From positions 61,486,877-61,550,876 of the forward strand of contig CAMGYJ010000008.1 of the NCBI GenBank assembly GCA_946122785.1: 64,000 nt of DNA, given 5' to 3'. Both the position numbers and the translations under genes were made by a program. The notes under the pieces are model-generated. The model saw nothing but the letters and a program-made list of their open reading frames with translations, was not told the DNA's origin and ran no database searches. Of the stretch, positions 11,501 through 21,959 are shown in pieces. The stretch comes from Linum tenue (lineage: Eukaryota > Streptophyta > Magnoliopsida > Malpighiales > Linaceae). Position 1 is the stretch's first letter, and the number at the start of each line of letters is the position of its first letter.

Positions 11501-12332
11501 TAATACAAAGGTATTCATCTCTCCCAACAAAAATACATTCTTGAACTCATTGAAGAAGCTCATCTCTTAGATTCAAAAGCTATTTTCAGCCCCATGGATT
11601 ACAAACTTCATCTCAACAGTGAATGTATTACACCCTATGATGAAGATCTAGAACACTAGAGAACCATTTTTGGCAAACTCATCTATCTAACCACTACTCG
11701 ACCTGACATTAGTTATGCAACACTTCAGTCAGTTCCTTGCCAATCCTAGCACTATACACTACAAAGTTGTTGAAAGAATTTTGCATTACCTTAAGATTGC
11801 CCCTGCCACTGGTTTATTCTTACTAAGAATAGGTTCTTTGCAACTCAAAGCTTTTACAGATTCGACAGCTTGTGTTGACACCCATTGATGTGTCTCGAAA
11901 ACTGTGTTTATCTTGTTGAATCCATCATCTCTTGCAAAAGCAAGAAACATAAAACAGTCTTTCGCTCCTCATGTAAAGTAGAATATCGAGCTTTTGCTTT
12001 TACAGTTTGTGAACTTCAATAGCTTATTTATTTACTTGCTTACTTTCAGGTACCTCATCCACAAGCAACTACTCTGTACTGTGAGAATCAAAGTTCCATA
12101 TATATTGCGGAAAATCCAACCTTTCCTAAGAGAACCAAACATATCGAGCTGGATTAAAATTGGGTTACGTTCATGAAAAATTGTAGATGCAGATCATCAA
12201 ACTCTCCCATTTTTCTTCTAATCATCAGCTTGTAGACCTTTTCACCAAAACCTTTATCACTTGCTCCATTTCACTATCTTCTCTCTCAAGCTCGGCCTGC
12301 ACAATTCTGCCCACCAGCTTGTGCGCAGGGAG

Positions 12333-12667
12333 GCTAAGAATGGAATTCGGAAAAAAGCGATTGTTGATGGCAAACCGACGCTCGTTCAAGAAGAATAAAT
12401 GCTCTTTCCTCAAGATGATGTGTTTCCACCTCTGATTTCCCATGAGTCGAAGTATTGCGTTTTAGATCATCAAAGCATTGTATTTTACTTCTCATTTTCT
12501 TTTCTACAAAGTTTGTACTTAATTGTTCCCTTTTCGAGTTAAAAAATAGAGAACCACAAACAACAAGCCATGGTTGTTCTGTAGTGGCTTGAGCGGACTA
12601 TATATTGTAAGAGATGATTGAGAAAGCCTTCAGACCTTAGGGTTTCATTTTTCATCAACACTTTTGT
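12333..12667 (+). repeat. Right LTR of the copia element
   Basis: Follows the end of pol. Aligns with the split left LTR through TTGCGTTTTAGATCATCAAA (from about 12455), CAGACCTTAGGGTTTCAT and CATCAACACTTTT. Exact ends are uncertain by a few bases. Confidence 0.78.
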
Positions 12668-12806
12668 TAGAGACTAGAGACTATACATAGGTTCTTGTAT
12701 AATCCCTTTCATCGTATTTTATAGTTACCATTCAATTTCATAACAATTCCTTCACTGACAATCAACTTTGAAATTGTTCTTGTATAATCCCTTCCATCAT
12801 AACTAT

Positions 12807-13060
12807 AGGGGTAAATTGCAAATCTTGTCATTGGGATTGCTAAATTGTTACACGTTTGACAGTAAAAAAACTATTTTATCCTATTCATAGTCACTAAGAT
12901 TATTTTAATAGTCAAAGTCTGATCGTTGGTCATTACCTTTCTTCAGTCTCCGTTAATGGCGTCAAATTTTTGGTGATGTGGCTAACAAAATCACCTAGTC
13001 AGCCAAAAAAAATTTATACTCAACCCATCACATCATTAAAATCCCAACCGAACCTTCCTT
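12807..13060. mobile_element. Possible end of a Mutator-like element
   Basis: Begins GGGGTAAATTGCAAAT and contains a TCCGTTAATGGCGTCAAAT..GATGTGGC stretch like that in the element at 4120. Only one end is visible; no matching inverted end or target repeat was found, so it is a fragment at best. Confidence 0.4.
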
Positions 13061-13263
13061 CTTGACCCGCCCTACCTAAAAATAGGAGAATCCAAAAACT
13101 GCTATTTTTCTTTTTCTACGATTTTTGTCTTCTCCAACTCAACATCCCTATGTTTCTTTTATTCCTTAAATATATAGAGAATTGAATCCCCATTCCTAAA
13201 GTAAGCAGACTTGAGAGAGATTTGGTAGTTGGATGGGTGGTGATAATGAAGAAGGAGATGGTG

Positions 13264-13690
13264 TGATAGTCATATCTAATTCTTCGAGCGGTTTTTGGTG
13301 CGATCTTTTTCCCGTTGCTGTTGCGGCTGGCCCTTCTGCTTGTTTGTTGTTTTTGTTTTCAGGTTGTTGCAATCCTTGTTTGCGCTGTCTCCCTGGTCTG
13401 TTTGCTGGTTGATTGGCGCAATGTTTTTTTTAGCTTTTGCGTGCAGGGGAGGTTTGGTCCTCTAGCACCTGTGTTGTCTTTTTCCTTCTTATTTTCTTTT
13501 TGGTGGCCTCGTTTTTCTTGGCGGATTGGTTCTGCTTTTGTCTATTTGCCCCTCTTGTATATTTTGTTCTTCATGTTTCTTTTGCTTTGCTTGTGATTAC
13601 TTCTCGTGGTTCTTACTTGGTTTGTTTTGTATGAGGTTTGAACCTTTTTCTTTTTTCATTAATCTTATCATCACCATTATAAAAAAAAAC
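13264..13690 (+). mobile_element. 5'-truncated LINE (3' end only)
   Basis: A 427-bp insert ending in a short A tail (ATTATAAAAAAAAAC) and flanked by a 16-bp exact direct repeat GAAGAAGGAGATGGTG (13248-13263 and 13691-13706). Such a long duplication plus an A tail is the mark of target-primed LINE insertion. The T-rich body looks like a LINE 3' tail and has no convincing protein; hydrophobic open frames in it are by-products of T-rich sequence. Confidence 0.85.
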
Positions 13691-13706
13691 GAAGAAGGAG
13701 ATGGTG

Positions 13707-14647
13707 GTTGCAATGGTGGCCGGGGCGGCTATGGGTTGCACTATTGCAACAACAGATGTGTTGGTTTGCCAAAGGGGTAGACCGACAGCGGGATAATGTG
13801 AGCGTGCAGGAGCTAGCCCGTCTCAGTGGGTTGCTGAGCTCAATTCATGAGTTGCCTCATTTTTAGCAAATGAGCTTGCTTAGAGTGTGGCTAGATAGCC
13901 AGCTTGACTAATAGTTTATGACCAAAGTCTATGAGTTTGATTGTCGATAATTCATATATTTTTTAGCTTCTATATCTCACCTCATATGATGTTTAATATA
14001 TTGAGTACATAAGCAAATATATCTAATTTATAACTGAAAAATAAGTTATGTACCATATATTGCTTATATACTAATTACTGTCAAATAACATTATATGAAT
14101 ATTTAAAACTTATAAACTAAATATTATTATATCTGAGCTCGAGTAGTCAAGCTCGTGAGCTCAAGGATGATCCGCGAGCTTGAGTCAAACACTAACTTAG
14201 GTTTAAGTAAACAAACCGAACTCGAACTCAACTCCTTTATTAGAGAACTGAACCCGAATTAAGTGAAAACTCAGCTTGACTCAACTCATTTACAAGCATA
14301 GCTATAATCATCTTAAAAAATATTTGTACGAGAAAATAATTACTTTTATTTATACATATTTTTTTGGATAATACACTAGCTCCAACAAACTGAAAAGTGA
14401 GAAACAACAAACATATTATGCTTACCACTAAAATACTCCAAAACCCACCTTAAGATGAGCCCAATAACTCAATGGTTGAGCTCGTCCTTTTGGGGCTTTA
14501 CCTCTTCAAACTCTATAAGCTCAACAATACCTTTCCCTACTATACACACATACCCCTACCATCAAAAGATTTAAAAAATAATAAATTAGTTATTATCCTC
14601 CAATTAATTAAGGCCCTCGTTCCATTCTCCAACACCTTCACTTCACT
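13707..14647. other. Spacer before the TAA/TAR gene
   Basis: No gene seen. From about 13840 to 14300 there are several GAGCTC/AGCTTGA motifs in both orientations (for example 14137-14186), hinting at a worn hAT-type element, but ends and duplication were not found. A CTTCA tandem repeat (14637-14661) overlaps the last codons and stop of the neighbouring gene. Confidence 0.4.
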
Positions 14648-16861
14648 TCACTTCACTTCATGAAGGAAATTCCCATTTCCACGACGAGCATTGCCATTGT
14701 TGTCATGAATCACGACCAACCCTTCTTCTCCTTCTTTATCTTCATCTTCATTAACACAATGAATCCCTGAAATCCTCTCAAGGAAGCGGTCGAACTCTTC
14801 CTCCCGACCAATCATACTGATCCGCGTGTACCTATTGCTCGCCCCAAATGTATCCCCTCCCCTCGTTAGCACATTGTTCGCCTTCATCAATGCCGATGCA
14901 TCGTACCCTTCCTTGCACTCTAGCCACCCGAAAGCTGCCCGCCACACACACACGAATCACATCTTCAAAATGACGATTGTAATACGATGCACACGATACG
15001 TACTATACAATACAAGTAAATGATTTATTTTTTTGTTTTTTACCAGGAGCAGGCTGGAAATATCTCCCACTGAAGTTGCAATACCGTTTCGGGTACTTTG
15101 GCAGGCCAAACACATCATTACCCTTGACGGCTTCCCTCAGCTTCTCCCACCTCCCGGCCATCACCTTCCTACACTCGCCGAAGAACGTCCTGTCCGCGTC
15201 ATCTCCGCCGTAACCGAACGCTCCGGCTTTACTCTCGCAGTCGTCGGCCACCACTTGAAGAATCCTGGCGGCTCGCAGCTGGGAATCCTTGGACACCCCG
15301 ATTGTCGTGATCTGCATGAACGACGTCATCTTCTGCGCCACTGCCACGTCCTTCACCAGCGCCCAGCCAATCCTGGAGCCGGCGTGGCCGGTGCACTTGG
15401 TGAGGGTGAAGAGCATGATGTCGTGGTCTTCGGGGCGGGTGATGGGGGTGTAGTTGGGCCAGTAGTAGGCCAGGTCGTGGATCAGCTTACCACCATTCTC
15501 CGTCTTGTTCGCCACCGTTGCTTCACGGAGGCTGCCGTCTGGGTTGTTCGGCGACGTCACCACCTCGATGAACGGCGCCGTCTTGTCCTCGTCGTCGTAC
15601 GTGTTAGCGTCGCCGCCCCATTCGTACAGTCGGGATTGCAGCAGCTCCACCTGCTCCTTGTATTGCTATACATACAAATTCAAACAAGCAATAATATAAC
15701 TGTTACGTAATAAATAACTATTACAATGTAAAATGATCGTTTATTACGGAAGGCTTCCGTTATGACACTATTACAACTGTTACGTAAAATACACACTCAT
15801 TACGTAAAGTTCACGAACAACAGTTATTTCTTAAGTAACAGTTATATTTGAAGCGTTACGTAAAGATTACGTAATGACTTAACACTTTACGTAATGCATA
15901 GTGAATATTCATTACGTAAGAAGACCGTCCATTACGTAAGATAAGAATATATTACGTAACCATTACGTAACACCTGTTGTGTTTTACGTAATACGAGCAG
16001 GTAAAAATATTCAAGTCACCTTACTTCAAATCACCATAGGAAATCCTAATAAAGAGTCAATCAATTATATACCTAAAAATAATGAAATGCGTATATACCT
16101 AAAATTTTTAGGCCGAGCATATTCGATTCGAAATTGTTGGATGCACGTAAAAAGTGCGAATTATAAAATATCTCAAAATTAAGTTTTTTTTCACGTTAGA
16201 CTAAGTCAAACGACGATGGGCAATAACAGAATTGAACGGTGTTTGAGTTTCTCACCGAGTAGTAAGGAGCGGCGCAGACGACTTTCATGGGCTGGGCGAC
16301 GACGGCGGAGGAGGAGGAGAGGGCGTAAAGCGCCGCCTGAAAGAGGATGGTGGATCCCGTCCCGACCACCACGTGGTAGCCTTCTGTGCGGGCGTTCCCG
16401 ACGATCAGGTGGACCCTCCGGATCGCGTCCTGGAGCTCCGGCTCCATGTACCAGCACACGCTGTGAGGGTCCGAGAAGTAGCTCAGTGACTCATGGCCGG
16501 AGATGGTGATCGTACACTTGCCACCGTTCTTCTTCCAGTACGGCTCGAATACCGACGGATCCCCGCTGCGCGTAGGAACCACATTGTGTTTTGTTAAATT
16601 ACATATTAGCGACGGGAAGGGAATAACAATGCATTCATATGAGAGAAAATTAATTATTTAGCGTTACCGGTCAAGATTGATGACGGGAGACTGATGGATA
16701 GTCGCCGGCGGTGGCTTCACCGTTATTTTTAACGTCGTCGTATTAGGGTTGCTGTTGAAGTTGTTGCTATTGGCACCAACGGCGCCATTATTGCTGTTGT
16801 TGTTGTCGGCATTGGTACCATTTCCGTTGCTACTTGTATTATCAAGCTTCTTTCCTCCCAT
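14648..16861 (-). CDS. Tryptophan aminotransferase of the TAA1/TAR family (auxin synthesis)
   Basis: PLP enzyme that turns tryptophan into indole-3-pyruvate, the first step of the main auxin route (YUCCA enzymes do the second). Four exons on the minus strand: 16668-16861, 16256-16565, 15044-15665 and 14648-14934, GT..AG introns, phases agree, 470 residues (1413 nt with stop). Motifs: VVVGTGST, APYYS, SPNNPDG (about 206-212), HDLAYYWPNYTPIT, and the PLP-binding lysine in LTKCTGHAGSRIGWAL (about Lys258), with an alliinase-type C-terminal part. The start is ATG at 16861; an in-frame GTG three codons upstream was not used. The N-terminal 55 residues are rich in Asn and Ser and hold no obvious signal peptide, so TAA1/TAR1-like rather than a membrane-anchored TAR2 type; I cannot settle the subgroup. 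No break is seen. The second intron has an unusual TTACGTAA cluster. Confidence 0.93.
15703..15991. repeat. Cluster of 11 TTACGTAA palindromes in the TAA/TAR intron
   Basis: Exact TTACGTAA starts at 15703, 15780, 15800, 15856, 15867, 15887, 15912, 15932, 15952, 15963 and 15984. An 8-bp palindrome expected about once in 65 kb appears 11 times in 289 bp, at uneven spacing of 11-77 bp, often multiples near 20. It sits in the intron between exons 2 and 3. ACGT-core palindromes are known bZIP binding sites in plants, but this could also be a worn satellite. Confidence 0.9.
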
Positions 16862-16975
16862 GTTTCTCACTTTTTTGAACAGCTAGCTGATGAAACTCTC
16901 TTCTATTTTGTTGTTATGCTTTCTTCTTCTCTGCTTTTCGTTGGAGTCGCGAGTGTAAGGAGTTAGAAGAGGGAT

Positions 16976-16986
16976 GATATATATAC
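16976..16986 (-). promoter_or_regulatory. Likely TATA box of the TAA/TAR gene
   Basis: On the minus strand GTATATATATC lies about 115 bp upstream of the ATG at 16861, which leaves room for a start site and a leader of about 80 bp. A CT-rich run (complement of GAGAGAGAGAGAG, 16999-17011) sits just upstream, as in many plant promoters. Confidence 0.5.
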
Positions 16987-17611
16987 AGGCCAAAGTGAGA
17001 GAGAGAGAGGGGGGCAAAGTTGGAATTCAATTTGTTTTTGTAATTGTGAGGTGTTTGTAGTTGATTGCTCTTCTATGTTGGGTGCTTGTTCTTATTTACT
17101 ATAATTGTCTCTTAGTTACTGTTTTTTGTTTTCCACTATATATGAACACGAGCTTGTATTAGTACTTTAGTAGCAAGACGATGGATGAGCCGTAGTATCG
17201 AAAAGATAAAAGAATTATCGACGTTACTTGAAATAGAAATCTGTGATTAAGAAAATATGGTAAGATTGTGGCGATTGTAACAACATGGTACTGTCGTGCA
17301 TATCATGAGTAGCAGGTTACAAGTTTGACTAGGAAAAAGTACCATGTAGTAGGTAATTAAATGCTTAATTAGATATTTAAGAGCTACTAATAAGGTTTAT
17401 GGAAGGGAAATGAACAATACGGGGGAGTATTATTACTAATTTGTTGACTGTATCTTGTCATCATTAATAAAAATGTATGTATATGTATATATGATGAAGA
17501 TTCCAAATATATATGCATGGTTGACTTTTTTTGGCTGTATATGCCTCCTGCCTCTTATTGGCCTCACTTATTAATTAAGTTCTTGTTTTTCATGGCAATG
17601 ATAGTGGTCAA

Positions 17612-18690
17612 ACATGTGATAGTTGAATTTTAGTTATATTCAGTTTGTCAATCGCTTAAAAATCGATGGAATCTTCGAATATGCCAAAAACTTCCAACAA
17701 TTACCTTTTGGTATTGGCGAGATATTTTATGGCACCATCTTCTGAAAATAGCTAAACATCAACGAGTTCCTAGGAACCGGAACAAAACATTTTCAACAGC
17801 TGATTTTACGTGAAACCTATGAGTACGGTACGTTGTTATGTTTTTGTATTGCCAAAAGTAGGAAAATATCTCGAATATGCTACTGCTAGATCCTCTTCGG
17901 TTTTTTTGGCAACCAATTCATCTAATGGTATACCTTTGTAATCGCAGTGAAATACTCTAAGTTTGTTTAAGAAACTAGTTTCTTTGTATTTTACAAGAAA
18001 AAGGACTTCACTTTAGTTAAACTAGTTGACTAGTTAATAAATTGCTTCCAGAATTTGCTTATTTGTACGTATTATGATAAAAAGTTTCGAGATTGATCAA
18101 TTGTATATGTTTCATAATGTTTTTTCTAGTACATGTGATAGTTGAATTTTAGTTATACCCAAATACATTATTTTGATTACTCAATAGATCTTCTTCAGCT
18201 TGTCAATCGCTTGAAAACCGATGGAATCTTCGAATATGCCAAAAAATTCAAATAATTACCTTTGGGTGTTGGCAAGACATTGTTGGCATAATAATAGTGA
18301 CCATCTAGTTAAAATAACTAAGATCAACTAGTTTCTAGGAACCGTAACAATACATTTTCAGTAGCTAATTTTGCATGAAACCGAGTATGTTACGTTGTTC
18401 TATTTTTTTTGTTTTTCCGGAAGAGAAAATATCTCGAATATGCTACTGCTAGATTCTCTTTGGTATTTTTAGAAACTAAATCATATGATGTTATACCTTT
18501 TCAACCGCAGTGAAATACTCCAAGTTTGTTGAAGGAACTAGTTTCTTTGTATTTTTTAGAAAAGGACTTCAGCTTAGTTTAACTAGTTGACTAGCTAGCT
18601 AATAACCACCTCCAGAATTGGATTATTTGTACATATTCTGATAAATCTTTTCGAGATTGATCAATTCGTATAAGTTTTTATAGAGCAATT
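17612..18690 (+). repeat. Tandem duplication of about 520 bp
   Basis: Copies 17612-18130 and 18131-18690 run head to tail. Shared blocks in order: ACATGTGATAGTTGAATTTT, GATGGAATCTTCGAATATGC, ATATCTCGAATATGCTACTG, CTAGTTTCTTTGTATTTT and TTCGAGATTGATCAATT. Copies differ by many substitutions and small insertions. No coding content; it lies upstream of the TAA/TAR promoter. Confidence 0.8.
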
Positions 18691-18889
18691 TGTTCGAATT
18701 ATCTATCAGATACCAAATGGTGATTATCAATTCATCCATATGGATACATTATATGGACTACACTTAATGGAACTGAAGCTAGCATGGGACTTGTTTACAC
18801 AAAAATATTTTTCCATTAAAATACCACTTAGGTGGTTTTGGAAACTTAGCGAATTGTCAAGTTGGACTGTATGTGACCATCCAGTACTT

Positions 18890-19135
18890 GGTCACCATGT
18901 GTCCAGTCACATAGTAACCATCCAGCCTCAAAGTGGATGGTACCATCCCAATTCCAAAGTGGATGGTATCATCTCAAATATCATGGATACCATCCCAACT
19001 TTGTGGTGGATGGTACCATCCCAATCCCAAATTGAATGGTACCATCCCATGTCATATGGACACTTTCCAAAGTACTAATTGGATGGTACCATCACGTCTA
19101 ATGGATACCATACTAGTTGGATGGTTCCATCCATG
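18890..19135. repeat. Palindromic minisatellite based on GGATGGTACCATCC
   Basis: The 14-bp palindrome GGATGGTACCATCC occurs exactly near 18937 and 19009, with single-base or half-site variants around 18961, 18983, 19034, 19080, 19103 and 19120, spaced 15-45 bp. Short AT-rich linkers (CAATTCCAAAGT, CAATCCCAAATTG) are also partly shared. The 112-residue frame over it is a repeat artefact. Confidence 0.75.
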
Positions 19136-19379
19136 TTGAAACATGACGACATGGTGAGGTGTCTAGAGACTTCCTACGCCGAAAACAGACTTGCGTAGAG
19201 GCTAAGCGGAGCTACTTTTCGGAAGGAAGTGAGAGAGAGAGTAGTTGGACAAATTTGGGAAACAAAAGTGGAAGCAACCTTCTGGAGAGAGATGAGACAA
19301 TCACAATCCAACTTGTCTCAACTGTCCCTTTTTCCTTTTTCTCTGTAGTTCAAGAAAATCTCCTCAATGAAAGATCCTC

Positions 19380-19846
19380 CATAGCAGTAGTCTTAGTTGT
19401 ACTACCCACCGTCCACACCGAGGTTTCATCCCGAGTTCTATCTATGAAGACATTCTTATGGAAGGGGTATGGTAGTCTCGTCCATCATAAGATGCTATCA
19501 TTCATCTAACCCTAAATTGCCAGATGGGGCATAAACGTCGAAACCCTCCATACCCAGCGTAGAAGCTCAAGTAGACTAGTAGAGAAGATTAGGGCGACTT
19601 ATCCAAGCACAATTAAAGCTAGAGAAGCAATGAAATCAACAAGATAAACATATTCATTCAAAACCCTAACATATCCATACATTGCGTAATAGCCCTAAAA
19701 CTAGACTAACCCCTAGTACCGTAGAAGACTACTCCATAAAGGAGGAAAAAAGATACATAGCAGAATTTGGGGAAGACTTGATTTTGAGGAAGATGGCTCC
19801 TCTCTTCGAACTTCTCCTCCTTCTTCTCCTCTTCTCCTTCCTTCAG

Positions 19847-19878
<32 letters not shown>

Positions 19879-20392
19879 AACCAGAAATTTCTATCTCAAA
19901 ATCAGCTCCCTTCAAATGGGGGAAGTGGTACTCTATTTATAGACTTCAGGGGACGGACAAGTTCATGGCCAGACAGGGGAAATATGATGGTCGTGAATTT
20001 CTTCCTCGAGATTGAGATCTTCAGGCTTCGTCATTTTGGTCTTCAAATTCGAGGAGTTCGCGGGCCGAGTTCACGATTGCGATTCGTGAGCCATGGCCGC
20101 GAACTTCCTCGCAGTCAGGGTAAACGGTGACCATGATCAGACCGGGGAAACTCTTTGTTTCTCCTTCTCCAGGCCATGATCATCGGCTTCCTACCCATTT
20201 TGCTATAATTGTGCTCTTTTTCGTACCTAATTCGCATATATTGTCTAAAGCACCATAAAATCACATCATAATCAAACATGAACGAAATAGGGATGCAATC
20301 GATGTTATTCTAATGATTATGCACATGAATTAGCACAATACAAACCTAAACATGAAAGGTAAATAACACCAATTTGGGTGTTATTATCCAGA
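19380..20392 (-). mobile_element. Truncated LTR of the family also found at 28.6 and 52.6 kb
   Basis: On the minus strand this reads as an LTR beginning TGGATAATAACACCC (20392) and running through CATCGATTGCATC, TGATGTGATTTTA and GGTGCTTTAGACAATATATG, which align with 28625-28695; further on CATACCCAGCGTAGAAGCTC and TAGGGCGACTTATCC align with 29575-29620. It stops near 19380, inside the LTR. A (CT)n run at 19851-19878 matches a GA-rich stretch of the relative. No internal region is attached, so it is a fragment or a cut solo LTR. Confidence 0.75.
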
Positions 20393-20394
20393 CT

Positions 20395-21180
20395 ATGACC
20401 ATAGCCACGCACGGTAATCAAAAGCATTACAACTCGTAAGAAACAAAGACATGGCCTTCTTAGCCACCATATGGGCTACCTTATTGTTTTGCCTATTCAC
20501 AAACCTAATTTGGAACACAGGTATAGCTGAAAGGAGATGTCAAAGTTTTTCAAATAAGGCACCCCCAGCAGCTTCATGAATACCACCAGTGTTGACCTTA
20601 TCTATGATGATCTTCACATCACCCTCGATCATGATAAACCCAGAGATTACAACACATCCGCCTTCCTGTTTAGTGAATCTAAAAGGAAGGGAAAGTCCGG
20701 AAATCAGAATGTGTTCAGTAGGAGAAAGACCACCTGTAGCACTCAGGAAATCCCAGGTCTATTCCTTGGCTTTAATGATCGAAGGTGGCACCACCGGATA
20801 GTATCCTGTAATGTCAATAGCTCCACAAGCATCGGATTCTGAAGGCCTCTATACATCACCCCATGGACCCCCAATACCACACCAGACGCGTCTCTAAACA
20901 CCATACCACGTGTCGCATGGGACCTCTCGCAGACTACCCCATCAAAGAAACAAATCATTCCCCCCTCCACCCCACAAAGAATACCCCTCATTTGTAGGAA
21001 GGCCTACAACAGGAGTCGCAGTAGACATAGCAACACCATCCCCCTCCCCACCGGGACCTGTAACCATTCATCCACCTAATAAAGGAGCTACTGTCTAAGG
21101 ATGCTCGGAAGAATCTAATGTCCCTCAAAGACCATAAAGTTCATCGCCTTCCAAACTCTCCATAATAGGAACATCAACCT
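20395..21180 (-). pseudogene. LINE C-terminal fragment (RNase H-like)
   Basis: Minus-strand frame 20743-20991 reads FFDGVVCERSHATRGMVF and RDASGVVLGVHGVMYRG, the pattern of the RNase H-like domain at the end of plant LINE pol proteins (Asp then a Gly-rich strand). Downstream parts continue in other frames to about 20400 with stops. No ends, tail or target repeat were found. Confidence 0.6.
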
Positions 21181-21224
21181 CACTACACGTGGAGGGGAAG
21201 CATCACGGTCCAGAATTCGCTTGA

Positions 21225-21435
21225 AAAGACATTATGAATTATTTTGGTATAACCTTGTCGAATCACTTGGTTAACAGTTATCATGTTAATCGACAAAATA
21301 ACCGAGAACCGACTATAAGATTAAGGTTACCAACTAATATAAACGGTGTGGTTAACGGTAAGCACAAAGTGTTTAACGATTCACCGAGGACCGACTAAAC
21401 GGTTCTGGTTATAACCAAACTGATTGTCATCCCTA
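21225..21435. mobile_element. Possible one-sided hAT-type end
   Basis: Dense GGTTAAC / CCGACTAAACGG motifs ending in TTGTCATCCCTA at 21435 resemble the ends of the hAT-type elements elsewhere in the window. No matching left end or 8-bp repeat was found. Confidence 0.35.
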
Positions 21436-21439
21436 ATTA

Positions 21440-21955
21440 CAATTAATTTCAATAATCAGAATAATACGAACTAATTATCAACTATAAATCCCACAGAATA
21501 GATCATGATCATATATACGAGTCAAACTAGCTATATTGTTAACTTTAATGACAGTGTCTAGCTTTTCACTTATGCTAGTGAATTTGAAGCTGCATCTAGC
21601 ATTATCGGTTTTCGCCGAGAACGCAGGCATGCGACATGCCTGTAAACATGGCCTATGTTTGCAGCTTGTGGTCCGAATCACAAAACATTGTATCAGGATA
21701 ATAGCTTCCATGTTTTGCCGTCCATATCAATCTCGTCATGTGCTGCTAATTATGATCATGATGCACATGAGTAATCCCTTCTGTTTTGACTCTTATTTAA
21801 TTTGTTACGTTACGTCTCCAACTTTTTTGTGTCTGTATTTCAAGTTACATCCGCGGGGCCATGTGGACTCAATTACAGACCTACGAATTTGGTTGAGATT
21901 TGAGAACCAAATATATAATATATTGTTACGCTTACGCATTCGCATATAATCAAAT
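21440..21955. other. Spacer without recognised genes
   Basis: About 500 bp with open frames on both strands but none resembling a known protein and none with supporting splice sites. Nothing else was recognised. Confidence 0.4.
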
Positions 21956-21959
21956 CTAT

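Larger units (their letters stand above)
5680..12290 (+). pseudogene. Copia gag-pol remnants
   Basis: Broken open frames read in copia order. Gag: 5812-6087 (ILSWIQQAVDSEIRKTIL type) to 6248, then 7234-7252 and 8502-8560 across nested elements, with a zinc knuckle near 8782-8835 in which the second Cys is a stop codon. Protease: DTGASDHIACS at 9110-9142. Gag-pre-integrase: RLGHVSLSKIPHL near 9500-9537. Integrase: heavily worn 9560-10230, the C-terminal part NKTPYEMLYNKAPNL readable at about 10070. Reverse transcriptase: 10815-11560, with SLYGLKQAPR and the catalytic YVDD at 11370-11381. RNase H: 11855-12290, ending DLFTKT. Many stops and frame changes occur in every domain, so nothing here can give a working polyprotein. 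The element cannot move unaided. Confidence 0.9.
4016..12667 (+). mobile_element. Degenerate Ty1/copia LTR retrotransposon with nested insertions
   Basis: Two related LTRs bracket the element: left 4016-5540 (about 320 bp once a nested element is removed) and right about 12333-12667. Shared blocks include TTGCGTTTTAGATCATCAAA, TAGTGGCTTGAGC and CAGACCTTAGGGTTTCAT. A primer site complementary to initiator Met-tRNA, TGGTATCAGAG, lies at 5541, right after the left LTR. Gag, protease, integrase and reverse transcriptase/RNase H remnants follow in copia order on the + strand, with many stops and frame breaks. Four DNA transposons have inserted: one in the left LTR (4120-5316) and three in gag (6257-7225, 7253-8501 and, inside the latter, 7665-8432). 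LTR ends are approximate because the copies have diverged and no target duplication was confirmed. Confidence 0.88.

Noticed and set aside
13315..13780. Hydrophobic open frames that look like membrane proteins
   Set aside because: They lie in the T-rich 3' tail of a LINE stub; hydrophobic residues come from T-rich codons.
15033..15710. Plus-strand open frame of 225 residues
   Set aside because: It lies antisense to exon 3 of the TAA/TAR gene and has no protein-like match; GC-rich coding sequence often leaves the opposite strand open.
16859..16870. Upstream GTG start for the TAA/TAR protein
   Set aside because: Plant nuclear genes rarely start at GTG and an ATG follows three codons later.
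18740..19139. Frames of 112 and 68 residues rich in Trp, Pro and His
   Set aside because: They follow the GGATGGTACCATCC minisatellite.
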